In this document: positions 32,846 through 41,645 of the stretch, piece after piece
Position numbering within the stretch: position 1 is the stretch's first letter
Layout: each line of letters starts with the position of its first letter
Source of the DNA: DAOTYX01 sp034434635
GTDB taxonomy: Bacteria > Chloroflexota > Anaerolineae > B4-G1 > DUEL01
Reading direction: 5' to 3'
Length of the DNA: 57,806 nucleotides
Assembly: GCA_034434635.1 (NCBI GenBank)
Contig: DAOTYX010000065.1
Coordinates: 1-57,806, forward strand
Program-made: the position numbers and the translations under genes
Notes under the pieces: model-generated
Told to the model about the DNA's origin: nothing
The model's input: the letters and a program-made list of their open reading frames with translations, nothing else
Databases searched by the model: none

Positions 32846-33883
32846 ATGGAGAAATACGGCTATCGCTTCTCGTTCGGCCCGTGGAACATCCACGAGGGGG
32901 CCGATCCCTTTGGGCCGCCGGTGCGCCCGACACGCTCTTTCAGTGAGAAACTCCCGCTCTACAAAGAACTGGGCTTCGACGCGGTGCAGTTCCACGACGA
33001 CGACGCTGTGCCGGGACTGGATGACCTCTCGCCAGCGCAGATGCGCGCCCAGGCCCAGGAGGTACGGCGCGCGCTGGACGACCACGGCCTGGTGGCCGAG
33101 TTCGTCGCGCCGCGGCTGTGGGAAAGCCCGATGACCGTGGACGGCGCGTTCACCGCCAACGACCCGCGCTGTCGCGCCTACGCCATCGAACGGGCAAAGA
33201 AGGCTGCGGACATCGCCCACGAACTGGGTACCGACCTGATGGTCTTGTGGCTGGCCCGCGAGGGGACGTACATGCGCGAGGCCAAGGATGCCCGCCGCGC
33301 CACCGGTCAGTTGCTGGAGGCAATCAACACCATCCTGGACTACGCCCCCTTCCTGCGCATCGCCATCGAACCCAAACCCAACGAGCCGATGGACCTGGCC
33401 TACATCCCGACGATGGGCCATGCCCTGGCACTGGGTTTCCAGACCCGCGACCCGGCCCGCGTGGGCGTGCTGATGGAGTCGGCGCACTCCATCCTGGCCG
33501 GCCTCGACCCCGCCGACGAGATCGCCTTCGCGATGGCTTTCGGGAAACTGTGGAGCGTCCACCTGAACGACCAGAATGGCCTCAAGTTCGACCAGGACCG
33601 CTCGTTCGGCGCGGTGGACCTGCGGCGGGCCTTCAACCAGGTGCGCGTGCTGGACGAGGGCCGCTATTGGGAGATCGGCATCGTGGGCCTGGACGTGAAG
33701 GCCATCCGCACCCAGCCAGCCGACCTGGCTACCAAGCACCTGCGCAACAGTCTGCAGATGTTCCTGCGCCTGGTGGCGCTCAGCCGTTCGCTCGACCGCG
33801 AGCGGGTGCACGCGTTGATCGCCGCACGCGACTACGAGGAACTGGACTGGTTGATCCTCAGCCATCTGATGGGGATGGCTTAA
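32846..33883 (+). CDS. Short xylose isomerase-family protein
   Basis: 345 residues. FSFGPWNIHEGADPFGPPVR and LGFDAVQFHDDDAVPG match the start and catalytic-His strand of XylA (FHDxD). LMVLWLAREGTY replaces the WGGREGY block, IAIEPKPNEPMD holds metal-ligand Glu, LMESAHSILAGLDP matches the L.E.NHA strand with a changed residue, and HLNDQNGLKFDQDRSFG holds the metal-binding Asp/Asn set. It is shorter than the usual 390-440 residues because the C-terminal tail is trimmed. I favour D-xylose isomerase or a close aldose isomerase. AGGAGGAA precedes the ATG. It is the last gene of the sugar locus. Confidence 0.88.
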   Translation: MEKYGYRFSFGPWNIHEGADPFGPPVRPTRSFSEKLPLYKELGFDAVQFHDDDAVPGLDDLSPAQMRAQAQEVRRALDDHGLVAEFVAPRLWESPMTVDGAFTANDPRCRAYAIERAKKAADIAHELGTDLMVLWLAREGTYMREAKDARRATGQLLEAINTILDYAPFLRIAIEPKPNEPMDLAYIPTMGHALALGFQTRDPARVGVLMESAHSILAGLDPADEIAFAMAFGKLWSVHLNDQNGLKFDQDRSFGAVDLRRAFNQVRVLDEGRYWEIGIVGLDVKAIRTQPADLATKHLRNSLQMFLRLVALSRSLDRERVHALIAARDYEELDWLILSHLMGMA

Positions 33884-33885
33884 GC

Positions 33886-34049
33886 GGGGGCGCAGCAGCG
33901 CTGCGCCCCTACAGCCGCCCCTACAGGTCACACCGTAGGGGCAGGCCAGGGGGCGCAGCTCCGCTGCGCCCCTACAGGTCACACCGTAGGGGCGGGCCAG
34001 GGGGCGCAGCATAGCTGCGCCCCTACAGCCGCCCCTACAGGTCACACCT
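33886..34049. repeat. Mosaic intergenic repeats with hairpins
   Basis: Three consecutive units built from GGGGCGCAGC-(3-5 nt)-GCTGCGCCCC, CCGCCCCTACAG and GTCACACCGTAGGGGC blocks, starting near 33886, 33950 and 34000. The first part of each unit folds into a 10-bp stem. It sits after the sugar locus and before the next promoter, so it may also end transcription. It shares the CGTAGGGGC core with the repeats at 2591-2853. Confidence 0.8.
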
Positions 34050-34082
34050 CGCGCTCACGTACTCCCCCCTCGTCTCCTGTGC

Positions 34083-34088
34083 TATAAT
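34083..34088 (+). promoter_or_regulatory. -10 element upstream of the GPH symporter/diterpene run
   Basis: A perfect TATAAT lies 40 nt before the ATG at 34128. No good -35 hexamer is visible 16-18 nt upstream. It is the only promoter-like sequence I see for the seven genes up to 43139. Confidence 0.5.
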
Positions 34089-34127
34089 ACAGCAACGCGC
34101 GCTATCCGCCGACAGGAGCGACAAGGT

Positions 34128-35474
34128 ATGGAAACCACCCCAACCGACGGGCCAGCGCAGGCCGCGCGCCTGCCGCCGCTGCGCGTGGATGTCTCCTACG
34201 CCCTGGTCACCCTCGGCAGCACCGCCATCTGGTCCGTCCTCAGCGGCTGGCTGCTCTACTTCTACCTTCCGCCGGAGGGAGAGGGCATGGCGCGCGTCCC
34301 GGCGGCGCTCCTGAGCGGCGTGCTGCTGGCTACCCGCGTCCTCAATGCCCTCATCGCTCCGCCCATCGGCCAACTCTCCGACCACACCCGCTCCCGTTGG
34401 GGGCGCCGTCTGCCCTACATGGCCCTCTCCGCCCTGCCGATGCTGGCGCTGTTCGTCCTGGTGTGGACCCCGCCCGTGCATGGCGAATCCCTCTGGAACC
34501 TCCTCTACCTGGCGGTGGTCTTCACGCTCTACAACGGCCTGCACACCCTCAACCAGGTGCCCTACACCGCGCTCCTGCCGGAGATCGCCGTCACCGACGC
34601 GCACCGGGTGCGCATCTCCGCCTGGACCTCTGCCTTCTTGCTCCTGGGGATGATCCTCAGTGCCCTGGCTGGCCCGCTCATCGCCCGTATCGGCTATGCC
34701 TGGACAGGGTTGTTCTATGCCGTGGTCTGCCTCCCCCTCTTCTACCTGCCGCTGTTCGTCCTGCGCGAACGGCGGGAGCGGCAGATTCCCCCTGAAGAGC
34801 GGCTCACGCTGTGGCAGGGGTTCGCGGCGATGGCGCGCAACCGGCCTTTCTGGATCTTGACCGTCGCTGGCGGCCTCTATTGGGTGACGACCACGCTGGT
34901 CCAGAGCGCCCTGCCGTTCATCGTCACCGAGATCTGCGGGTTGGATACGGCGGATACCCTCTACTTCTACCTGCCCTCGATCCTGGGGGCGCTGGCCTGC
35001 TATCCACTGGTGGCCTGGTTGGCCGGTCGGGTTGGCAAGTGGCGGGTCTTCACCGCCTCCCTGCTGGCCTCGGCGGCGATCCTCCCCGGCGTGGCGCTGA
35101 TCGGCCGCTGGCTGCCGCTGAGCCTGACTGCCCAGGGCATCCTGTGGGTGACTTTACAGGCCATCGCGATGTCCGGGGCGATGATGCTGCCACCCGCCTT
35201 CGGGGCAGAGATCACTGACTACGACGCGACGCTGACCGGCCAGCGGCGGGAGGGGCTCTATTACGCCACATGGGGTCTACTCGACCAGGTGGGCAGCGGC
35301 GCGGCTGCGGCTCTGTTGCCGCTGCTTCTGCTCCTGGGGCGCAGCCGTTTCGACCCACACGGCCCGCTGGGCGTGCGCATGGTCGGCATCGTGAGCAGCC
35401 TGCTGATGCTGGTTGCCTTCCTGGTCTTCCTCCGCTACCCGCTACGGCCAGGGGCAGCACGGAAAGGAGAATGA
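34128..35474 (+). CDS. GPH-family sugar:cation symporter (MFS)
   Basis: 448 residues with about 12 membrane helices. The loop after helix 2, GQLSDHTRSRWGRRLPYM, is the glycoside-pentoside-hexuronide family signature, and QVPYTALLPEIAVTDAHRVR with EITDYDATLTGQRREGLYYA in the second half repeats it. Likely a sugar or glycoside symporter, perhaps a second uptake route next to the sugar locus. It heads the co-directional run that ends in the diterpene genes; its stop lies just before the GNAT start. Confidence 0.88.
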   Translation: METTPTDGPAQAARLPPLRVDVSYALVTLGSTAIWSVLSGWLLYFYLPPEGEGMARVPAALLSGVLLATRVLNALIAPPIGQLSDHTRSRWGRRLPYMALSALPMLALFVLVWTPPVHGESLWNLLYLAVVFTLYNGLHTLNQVPYTALLPEIAVTDAHRVRISAWTSAFLLLGMILSALAGPLIARIGYAWTGLFYAVVCLPLFYLPLFVLRERRERQIPPEERLTLWQGFAAMARNRPFWILTVAGGLYWVTTTLVQSALPFIVTEICGLDTADTLYFYLPSILGALACYPLVAWLAGRVGKWRVFTASLLASAAILPGVALIGRWLPLSLTAQGILWVTLQAIAMSGAMMLPPAFGAEITDYDATLTGQRREGLYYATWGLLDQVGSGAAAALLPLLLLLGRSRFDPHGPLGVRMVGIVSSLLMLVAFLVFLRYPLRPGAARKGE

Positions 35475-35479
35475 GGGAT

Positions 35480-36274
35480 ATGGACAGTACACGGATCGCT
35501 GAACTGGAATGGGCCAACTACGCCGCCACCTCCGCTGTCGCCCGCGCCATCCCTGACTACCATATCACCATGCGCCCGGACCTCATCCTCAGCCTCAGCC
35601 GGGCCTTCCCCCTGCCCGACGTCAACCACGCCTGTCTGCTGCGCACCACCCCTGAGCGTGCGGATGGACTGATCGCCGAGGTCGTGGACGCCTTCCACTC
35701 GTACGGCCTGCCGGCCACGGTCTTCCTCTCCCCTGCCTGCACCCCGGCCGACCTGCCGGAGCGGCTCGAGGCGCGCGGCTTCGTCCGCCAGGAAGGGGCG
35801 GAGACCTGGCTGGTGGTGGAGAACCTGCAGGCGGTGCCGATCCCACCTCCCCGTCCCGATGTGGCCGTGCGACGGCTCAACGCGGATGAGGCTATCACCT
35901 TCGCCACCATTTTCCTGGCCGCCTTCGACCTGCCCACCGAACTGGCCCCCTACCTGGCGCAGATGCTGGCTCCTTCCATCGGCCTGCCCACCGTCCACCA
36001 CTACGTCGCCCTCTCGGCCGGACAGCCGGTCGGGGTTTGCACGCTGCTCACCCACGAACGCTTCGGCGTGCTTGGCAGCGCCGGGGTGCTGCCGGCCCAC
36101 CGCCTGGCCGGAGCCGCGCAGAACCTGGCCATCCAGAGCGCCGCCGACGCGCAGGCGCAGGGGGTACAGACACTGATGGTGCAGACGCAAGCCGACACCT
36201 GGATCGAACGACTGCTCACCGCTTACGGCTTCGTGCGGGCCTTCACCCGCGTCGGATACGTGCTAAAGCCATGA
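35480..36274 (+). CDS. GNAT-family N-acetyltransferase
   Basis: 264 residues. The C-terminal half (about 130-264) is a GNAT fold: VRRLNADEAITFATIFLAAF, QPVGVCTLLTHERFGVLGSAGVLPAH (the beta4 strand) and LMVQTQADTWIERLLTAYGFVR ending in the typical GF strand. The acetyl-CoA loop is poorly kept (HRLAGAAQNL for RGxGxG). The N-terminal half may be a second degenerate GNAT unit. Of two close ATGs, 35480 has the better ribosome spacing (AAAGGAG, 10 nt); 35471 overlaps the upstream stop. The substrate is unknown. Its stop overlaps the next gene by four bases. Confidence 0.8.
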   Translation: MDSTRIAELEWANYAATSAVARAIPDYHITMRPDLILSLSRAFPLPDVNHACLLRTTPERADGLIAEVVDAFHSYGLPATVFLSPACTPADLPERLEARGFVRQEGAETWLVVENLQAVPIPPPRPDVAVRRLNADEAITFATIFLAAFDLPTELAPYLAQMLAPSIGLPTVHHYVALSAGQPVGVCTLLTHERFGVLGSAGVLPAHRLAGAAQNLAIQSAADAQAQGVQTLMVQTQADTWIERLLTAYGFVRAFTRVGYVLKP

Positions 36275-37005
36275 CCGTCCTGGTCGAGATCAACCACCTG
36301 CACAAAATCTACCGCGTCGGCGACGTGACCTGCGAGGCGTTGCGGGGCATCTCCCTGGAAATCGAGGAGGGCGCCTTCGCCGCCGTGATGGGCCCGTCAG
36401 GAAGCGGCAAGTCCACGCTGCTGCATCTGGTGGGTGGGTTGGACCGCCCGACAGCGGGTATGGTGCGAGTGGGCGGTCACAACCTGTCGGCGATGGACGA
36501 GACCGCTCTGGCGCGCTTCCGGCGGACGAACATCGGCTTCGTCTTTCAGTTCTTCAACCTGGTGGACAACCTGACAATTCAGGCCAATGTCGAACTGCCG
36601 GCCCTGCTGGCTGGCGGGCGGGACCGCCAGGCAATCCGCCGCCGCGCTGACGAACTGCTCGCCCGGATGGGTATCGCCGACCAGGCCCACAAGCACCCGT
36701 GGGAACTCTCCGGCGGGCAGCAGCAGCGCGCTGCCATCGCCAGGGCGCTGATCAACCATCCCACCCTGCTGCTGGCCGACGAGCCAACCGGCAACCTCGA
36801 CACCGCCAGCGGGCAGGAGGTGCTGAATATCCTGGAGGAGTTCAACCGACAGGGCCAGACCATCCTGATGGTCACCCACGACCCCTCAACCGCCGCCCGC
36901 GCCAGAGACGTGCTCTTTCTGCGTGACGGTCGCCTGATGGAGCGCGCGGCCGGTGGCGACGCCACGGCGATCGCCCAGCGCCTGACCAACCTGCGGAGCC
37001 TCTGA
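36271..37005 (+). CDS. MacB/LolD-type ABC transporter ATPase
   Basis: 244 residues. The start reads VEINHLHKIYRVGDVTCEAL, Walker A is GPSGSGKSTLL, the Q-loop is GFVFQFFNLVDNLT, the signature LSGGQQQRAAIARAL and Walker B LLLADEPTGNLD. QFFNL and PTGNLD are typical of the MacB/LolD/BceA group that serves FtsX-type permeases. The ATG overlaps the GNAT stop (ATGA) and the FtsX-type permease starts five bases after its own stop, so the two form one export or mechanotransmission system. Confidence 0.93.
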   Translation: MTVLVEINHLHKIYRVGDVTCEALRGISLEIEEGAFAAVMGPSGSGKSTLLHLVGGLDRPTAGMVRVGGHNLSAMDETALARFRRTNIGFVFQFFNLVDNLTIQANVELPALLAGGRDRQAIRRRADELLARMGIADQAHKHPWELSGGQQQRAAIARALINHPTLLLADEPTGNLDTASGQEVLNILEEFNRQGQTILMVTHDPSTAARARDVLFLRDGRLMERAAGGDATAIAQRLTNLRSL

Positions 37006-37010
37006 CCGCC

Positions 37011-39332
37011 ATGGGCGCCATCCTGCAGAAAATGAAGGCTGACCTTATCCACCGGCCGGTGGAGTCTGCCCTCATCGCTGTCACCGTCACCGCGGCGACG
37101 GCCCTGTTGACCCTGGCCCTGGCCACGCTGATGAACCTCAGCGCCCCTTACGACCGCTCCTTTGAGGACCTCAACGGCGCGCACCTCTGGCTCTACTTCA
37201 ACCGGGAGCAGACCCGCCGTCGCGACATCGAGCGCATTGAAGCGCTGCCCGGCGTGGCCGAGAGCACCGGCCTGCAGGTCAGCCTGCTCTGCCGGGCGGA
37301 CGTGGGCGGCACGCGGGTATGGGGCAGCCTGCGCGCGCTGCCCGAACAACCGCCGATAGTGAATCGGCTGTGGCTGCGCGAGGGCCGCTACCCCGCCCCC
37401 CACCAGGCCGAGGTGCTGGCCGGCGTCGAACTGCACGACGCCTACCGCCTGGCTGTCGGGGATACGGTCACCGTCACCACGCAGGGCGGGCGGAGAATGG
37501 CCCTGCGGGTGGTCGGCCTGGCCTACAACCCGATGTGGGATACCTACCGCAGCAGCCAACCACCGTACCTCTATGCCAACCGGGAGATCCTCCGCCGGCT
37601 GGCCCCCGACGAGTCGGCCTGGGACTGGTCGCTGGGCCTGCGCCTGACCGACCCACAGGCGGTCGAGGAGACAGTGGCGCAGGTGGAAGCGTCGCTGCAC
37701 CGCGACGCGCTGACCGGCCATACCGACTGGCGGGACGTGCGTCAGTCGGCCATCTTCGGCGTGCAGCTCAACATGGTCTTCCTGGGCGCCTTCAGCCTCT
37801 TCGCCATCCTGGCCACCGTCCTGGTGGTGACCACCAGTATCGGCTCAGCGGTGCTCAACCAGTTTCGCCAGATCGGCATCCTCAAGGCCGTCGGTTTCAC
37901 CGGCGGACAGGTGCTCGCTCTCTACACCGGCCAGTACCTGGCTCTGGGCCTGGTTGCCTGTCCGGTGGGCTTGCTGCTGGGCGCATGGTTCTCCCCCCTG
38001 CCCTTGCAGAGCGCAGCGGCGTCACTGGGCACCACCTTCCGCCCGCCGCTCCACCCTCTGCTCATCATCCTGACCTGCGTGACCATCCTGGGGGTGATCG
38101 GATCGGCGACGCTGGGCGCAGCCCGTCGTGGCGCGCGGACCAACATCATCCGCGCCATCTCCACCGGCGCAGAAGCCCCACAGCGTCGCTCCCCCTGGGC
38201 CGTACGATGGGCCATCCGCCTGAGGTTGCCGATGACCGTGGTGCTGGGCCTGAACAACCTGTTCGCCCGCCCCTTCCGTTCGCTGCTGACCGGCCTGAAC
38301 CTCACTCTGGGCGTGATGGGCATCCTGTTCGGCCTGGCGCTCCACGAGACGCTTGGCGTCTACCGCGCGGACCCCTCCCTCCTGGGCATCCCCTACGATG
38401 CGGTGGTGACGCGAGGGGTGAGCAGTCACCTCGAGGTACAGCACCTCCTGCGCCGCGCGCCAGGCGTGATCGGTTTCTACGCCGAACGGAGGCTGGAGGT
38501 CAAGACCCCTGACGGCCGCTTGTTTCAGGTGCGGGCGGTGGAAGGAGACCTTACCTCCTTCCCGCTGCGGCTCGGCGCCGGACGGCTCTTCCAACCGGAC
38601 AGCCGCGAGGCCATCGCCGGCCAGGGGCTGTTGGACTGGTTGGGGCTTGCGGTCGGCGACGAATTGACCATAATCATGGGGGGAGAGGAGGAGCACCCCG
38701 TCACCCTGCGCATCGTCGGACAATACCTGGAGCCGGTCAACGCCGGAGAGATGTTGATGGCGAGTCTGCCCGCGTTGGCGCGAGAGGCAGGGACGGGTGA
38801 TCCGCAGACCTACTACCTGGCCCTGGATTCCACCGCCGACCCAGCCCGGCTGGAGACGTACCTGGAGTCCCGCGCCGACGTGGATCTGACGGTCGTCGGC
38901 CAGGCGGTGCCAGACGCGGTCTTCTACCTGCAACTGGCAATCTTCGCCCTGGCGGCCATCCTCATCGGCATCGCTCTGGTCAACGTGTTCAACACCACGT
39001 TGCTCGCCATGCAGGAGCAGAAACGCATGGTGGGGATATTGAAGACCGTGGGGATGACCCCCACCCAGGTGATGGCGATGGTCGGCAACACTGCGGGCAG
39101 TCTGGGACTGATGGCAACAGCGCTGGGCATCCCGCTGGGGTTGGCCTTCACTCGTGGGCTTCTGGCGATGCTGGCAAGAATCTACGGCTTCGGCGAGGTG
39201 CACGTGACGGTGAATCCGCTCTTCATGCTGCTTCTGGCGCCGCTGATGGTGCTGGTGAGCGTCGCCGGCAGCCTGGTCCCGGCACGACAGGCGGCGCGGT
39301 CGCCGATCGTGGAGGTGCTGCGCCGTGAGTGA
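37011..39332 (+). CDS. FtsX-like ABC transporter permease with duplicated FtsX domains
   Basis: 773 residues. One N-terminal helix (about 21-42) is followed by a MacB-type periplasmic domain, three helices (about 255-390), a fourth around 425-445, a second periplasmic domain and three C-terminal helices ending PARQAARSPIVEVLRRE, the common FtsX/MacB end. Two FtsX units in one chain mean the protein can work as a monomer with two ATPases. Substrates of such systems range from lipoproteins to lipophilic molecules and peptides. The diterpene genes downstream make a lipid-like product, so export of it is possible but unproved. Confidence 0.9.
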   Translation: MGAILQKMKADLIHRPVESALIAVTVTAATALLTLALATLMNLSAPYDRSFEDLNGAHLWLYFNREQTRRRDIERIEALPGVAESTGLQVSLLCRADVGGTRVWGSLRALPEQPPIVNRLWLREGRYPAPHQAEVLAGVELHDAYRLAVGDTVTVTTQGGRRMALRVVGLAYNPMWDTYRSSQPPYLYANREILRRLAPDESAWDWSLGLRLTDPQAVEETVAQVEASLHRDALTGHTDWRDVRQSAIFGVQLNMVFLGAFSLFAILATVLVVTTSIGSAVLNQFRQIGILKAVGFTGGQVLALYTGQYLALGLVACPVGLLLGAWFSPLPLQSAAASLGTTFRPPLHPLLIILTCVTILGVIGSATLGAARRGARTNIIRAISTGAEAPQRRSPWAVRWAIRLRLPMTVVLGLNNLFARPFRSLLTGLNLTLGVMGILFGLALHETLGVYRADPSLLGIPYDAVVTRGVSSHLEVQHLLRRAPGVIGFYAERRLEVKTPDGRLFQVRAVEGDLTSFPLRLGAGRLFQPDSREAIAGQGLLDWLGLAVGDELTIIMGGEEEHPVTLRIVGQYLEPVNAGEMLMASLPALAREAGTGDPQTYYLALDSTADPARLETYLESRADVDLTVVGQAVPDAVFYLQLAIFALAAILIGIALVNVFNTTLLAMQEQKRMVGILKTVGMTPTQVMAMVGNTAGSLGLMATALGIPLGLAFTRGLLAMLARIYGFGEVHVTVNPLFMLLLAPLMVLVSVAGSLVPARQAARSPIVEVLRRE

Positions 39333-40677
39333 GGCCATCCGTCACGCCTGGTCGCGCTCGCGTCCCTTCCGCGTCTTCCTGGTGCTGGCGCTGCTCTACG
39401 CGCTGCTGCGGCTGGCGGTCCACGCCGTCTACCTGACAACGCTGCTGGCACCCGCGCCGGGGGACCTACCCGGCTGGGCGGACGAGGCCGCGCCCGCCGT
39501 GCCGGTGGACCTGCAGGTCTACCTGGACGGCGCCCGCCACTTCTTACAACACGAAGACCTGTACCTGACCACGCTGGAGCAGATCGAATACCACTACCCC
39601 TACCCGCCATCCTATGCTCTGGCCTTCGTCCCTTTCCTGTGGCTTCCCGCCGCCGCGGTCAGCATCCTGCACACGCTGCTGCACCTCTTCGCCTACGGGC
39701 TGTTCTACATATCTTGGGACCGGATCTTCCGGCGGCTGGGGATGACCCGCGCGGGCGATGCACTGGCCTACACCCTGCCGGTCTGGCTGGTCTTCTCCGG
39801 TTTCTGGGCGGACCTGGGATACCTGAACATCTACTTCATCTTGGCCCTGCTGGCCACCCTGCTCATAGAGGCCATCCTGCACGAACGGCTGGGTTGGGCC
39901 GTGTTATGGCTCTCGCTCATCCTGCAGACCAAGCCGCAGTGGGCCTTCGCAGCGCTCCTGCCGCTGCTGCTGGGCCGTTATCGCTTCTTCTTCCGGCTGA
40001 TGGGGTTGGCGGCGCTGGCCTACGCCGCCGTCGTCGGGGTGACGGTGTTGGTCGCCGGCCCGGACTACGGCTGGGCACAATACGGAGCGTATGCCCGGCT
40101 GCTGGTGCGTCTCCAGGAGCAGTTCCCCTGGCGGGGGCCGGAAGCGGGCTTCCTGGGCTACAACCATTCGATCAAACAGATCGTCGTCTACCTGCTGGGC
40201 GTCTCGCCGGCCACGCTTCGCCTGGCGACGGGGGTCAAGGCCCTGTTGTTGATACCGCTGGCGGTGGTGTGCCTGCGGCAGGCGTTTCGCCCGGCTCGTC
40301 GTGCTGGCTGCCAGGCGCCGCAACTGGCGCTGGACCTGGCCTTCGCCCTCTACCTGGGGGCATTCATCTGGCTGGATATCGTCTGGGAGGTGTCGCTGGG
40401 TATCGCGCTGTTTGGCTACCTCCTGGCAACGGCCGGACGACGCTGGGAGCGCGTTCTGGCCTGGGTGGTCTTCCTGCCCTACGCGCTGGTGGACGTGGCA
40501 CAGGTCTGTGGTTTTCTCGCCTTCGGCTTCGACGCCGTCCTGCCGGGGCCGTACATCATCACCGACCCGAGCATCTACCTCCCGCTGATCATGTTCGTCA
40601 TCCTGGCCTTCTACGGACTGCTCATCCGGCGGTTGTGGCGCGAACGGGCCCCTCAGCCGGCCTATACTGGAGGTTAA
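39325..40677 (+). CDS. GT87-like polyprenol-dependent mannosyltransferase family membrane protein
   Basis: 450 residues with about 10 membrane helices. VDLQVYLDGARHFLQHEDLY (Asp in the first outside loop) and YHYPYPPSYALAFVPFLWLP match the GT87/DUF2029 pattern, in which a membrane enzyme takes mannose from polyprenyl-phosphate-mannose. FWADLGYLNIYFILALLATL and QTKPQWAFAALLPLL are further family blocks. The start overlaps the FtsX-type permease by eight bases. One base after its stop the TTG start of the first diterpene gene begins, so translation of the two is coupled; that closeness raises the idea of a glycosylated diterpenoid or lipid product. Confidence 0.75.
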   Translation: MSEAIRHAWSRSRPFRVFLVLALLYALLRLAVHAVYLTTLLAPAPGDLPGWADEAAPAVPVDLQVYLDGARHFLQHEDLYLTTLEQIEYHYPYPPSYALAFVPFLWLPAAAVSILHTLLHLFAYGLFYISWDRIFRRLGMTRAGDALAYTLPVWLVFSGFWADLGYLNIYFILALLATLLIEAILHERLGWAVLWLSLILQTKPQWAFAALLPLLLGRYRFFFRLMGLAALAYAAVVGVTVLVAGPDYGWAQYGAYARLLVRLQEQFPWRGPEAGFLGYNHSIKQIVVYLLGVSPATLRLATGVKALLLIPLAVVCLRQAFRPARRAGCQAPQLALDLAFALYLGAFIWLDIVWEVSLGIALFGYLLATAGRRWERVLAWVVFLPYALVDVAQVCGFLAFGFDAVLPGPYIITDPSIYLPLIMFVILAFYGLLIRRLWRERAPQPAYTGG

Positions 40678-40678
40678 G

Positions 40679-41611
40679 TTGGACCTGGATGAGTTTCGGC
40701 GGCTGCCGACAGAGGAGATTGCCCGGCTGGTGCGAGCGGCAGGGCCGCAGGTCTGCGTCTTCCCCATCAACGGCACCCGCCGGTGGTTCATACTAGAGCA
40801 CGGTGCGGAGACCGGCGAGGACCCGCTCGTCACCTACCTGGAAGTGGCCGGAAGGCGGCACATCGAACTCTACCGCATGCTCTTCGACCACGGGCTGGGC
40901 ACCCTGCTCACGCCGATCTTCGGCCCGGACATCCTGGCGCGGGGCAAAGGATACGAGCGGGTGATCCAGATAGGGCTGACCTGGTGGGCCGAGAGGCCGG
41001 AGTTTCTGGAGTTCTACGACCAAGCGGACGTGCGGGTGCGCGTCTACGGCGACGCCCGGCGCTGTCTGGAGGGCACCCCCTACGCCGGAGCGTTGGACAT
41101 CTTTGACGAAGTGACCCGTCGGACTGCCGGGCACCGCAGCCGACGGCTCTTCTTCGGCGTCTGCGCCCAGGACGCCACGGAGACCGTCGCCGAGATTGCC
41201 GTGCGCTTCTATCAGGAACACAGCCGCCCACCGAACCGGCAGGAGATCGTGGAAGCCTACTACGGGGAGTACGTGGCGCCGGTGGACCTCTTCATCGGCA
41301 TGGCGCCGCCGGCCGTGTTCGACATGCCCCTGCTGGCCACCGGCCGCGAGAACCTGTACTTCACAGTGGCGCCCTCGCCCTATCTGGACCGCGACACACT
41401 GCGGGTCATCCTGTACGACCACCTGTACGCGCGTCGGGTGGAGGACGAAGATTACAGCGATCTCCCGGCGGAAGAGTGGCAGAGGCTGGCCGGGTTCTAC
41501 CGACGCCATCGGCATCAGGTGTTGGGTGTGGGCCGCATAGGCGGAGGCGGACGGCTCTGGTTGCCGCTGACCCAAACCGAGGCAGAGGGCGAACCTCCTG
41601 ACAACTGCTGA
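40679..41611 (+). CDS. Rv3378c-like diterpene synthase / prenyl-diphosphate lyase-type enzyme
   Basis: 310 residues of the cis-prenyltransferase fold, related to mycobacterial tuberculosinol/tuberculosinyl-adenosine synthase Rv3378c and the Herpetosiphon kolavelool synthase. Blocks shared as I recall them are VFPxxGTRRWFxLE, MLFxHG, PIFxxDxLxRG, EIxExYYGEYV and LYFTVAPSxYLxxxxLRxILYDHLYxR. In Rv3378c the first block reads DGTRRWF with an essential Asp34; here it is Asn31, while Arg34, Arg35 and the likely base Tyr53 (equivalent to Tyr51) are kept. The enzyme would ionise a bicyclic diterpenyl diphosphate from the next gene and add water or another nucleophile. The TTG start has GGAGG five bases upstream, and its N-terminus aligns with Rv3378c. 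Confidence 0.9.
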   Translation: MDLDEFRRLPTEEIARLVRAAGPQVCVFPINGTRRWFILEHGAETGEDPLVTYLEVAGRRHIELYRMLFDHGLGTLLTPIFGPDILARGKGYERVIQIGLTWWAERPEFLEFYDQADVRVRVYGDARRCLEGTPYAGALDIFDEVTRRTAGHRSRRLFFGVCAQDATETVAEIAVRFYQEHSRPPNRQEIVEAYYGEYVAPVDLFIGMAPPAVFDMPLLATGRENLYFTVAPSPYLDRDTLRVILYDHLYARRVEDEDYSDLPAEEWQRLAGFYRRHRHQVLGVGRIGGGGRLWLPLTQTEAEGEPPDNC

Positions 41612-41645
41612 CAAGTTCTCGCCGGCCATATGAGGGAGAGACATC

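Noticed and set aside
40679..41611. Undecaprenyl diphosphate synthase (cell-wall cis-prenyltransferase)
   Set aside because: The fold is shared, but the conserved blocks (GTRRWF, YYGEYV, LYFTVAPS) belong to the Rv3378c group and the neighbour is a class II diterpene cyclase.
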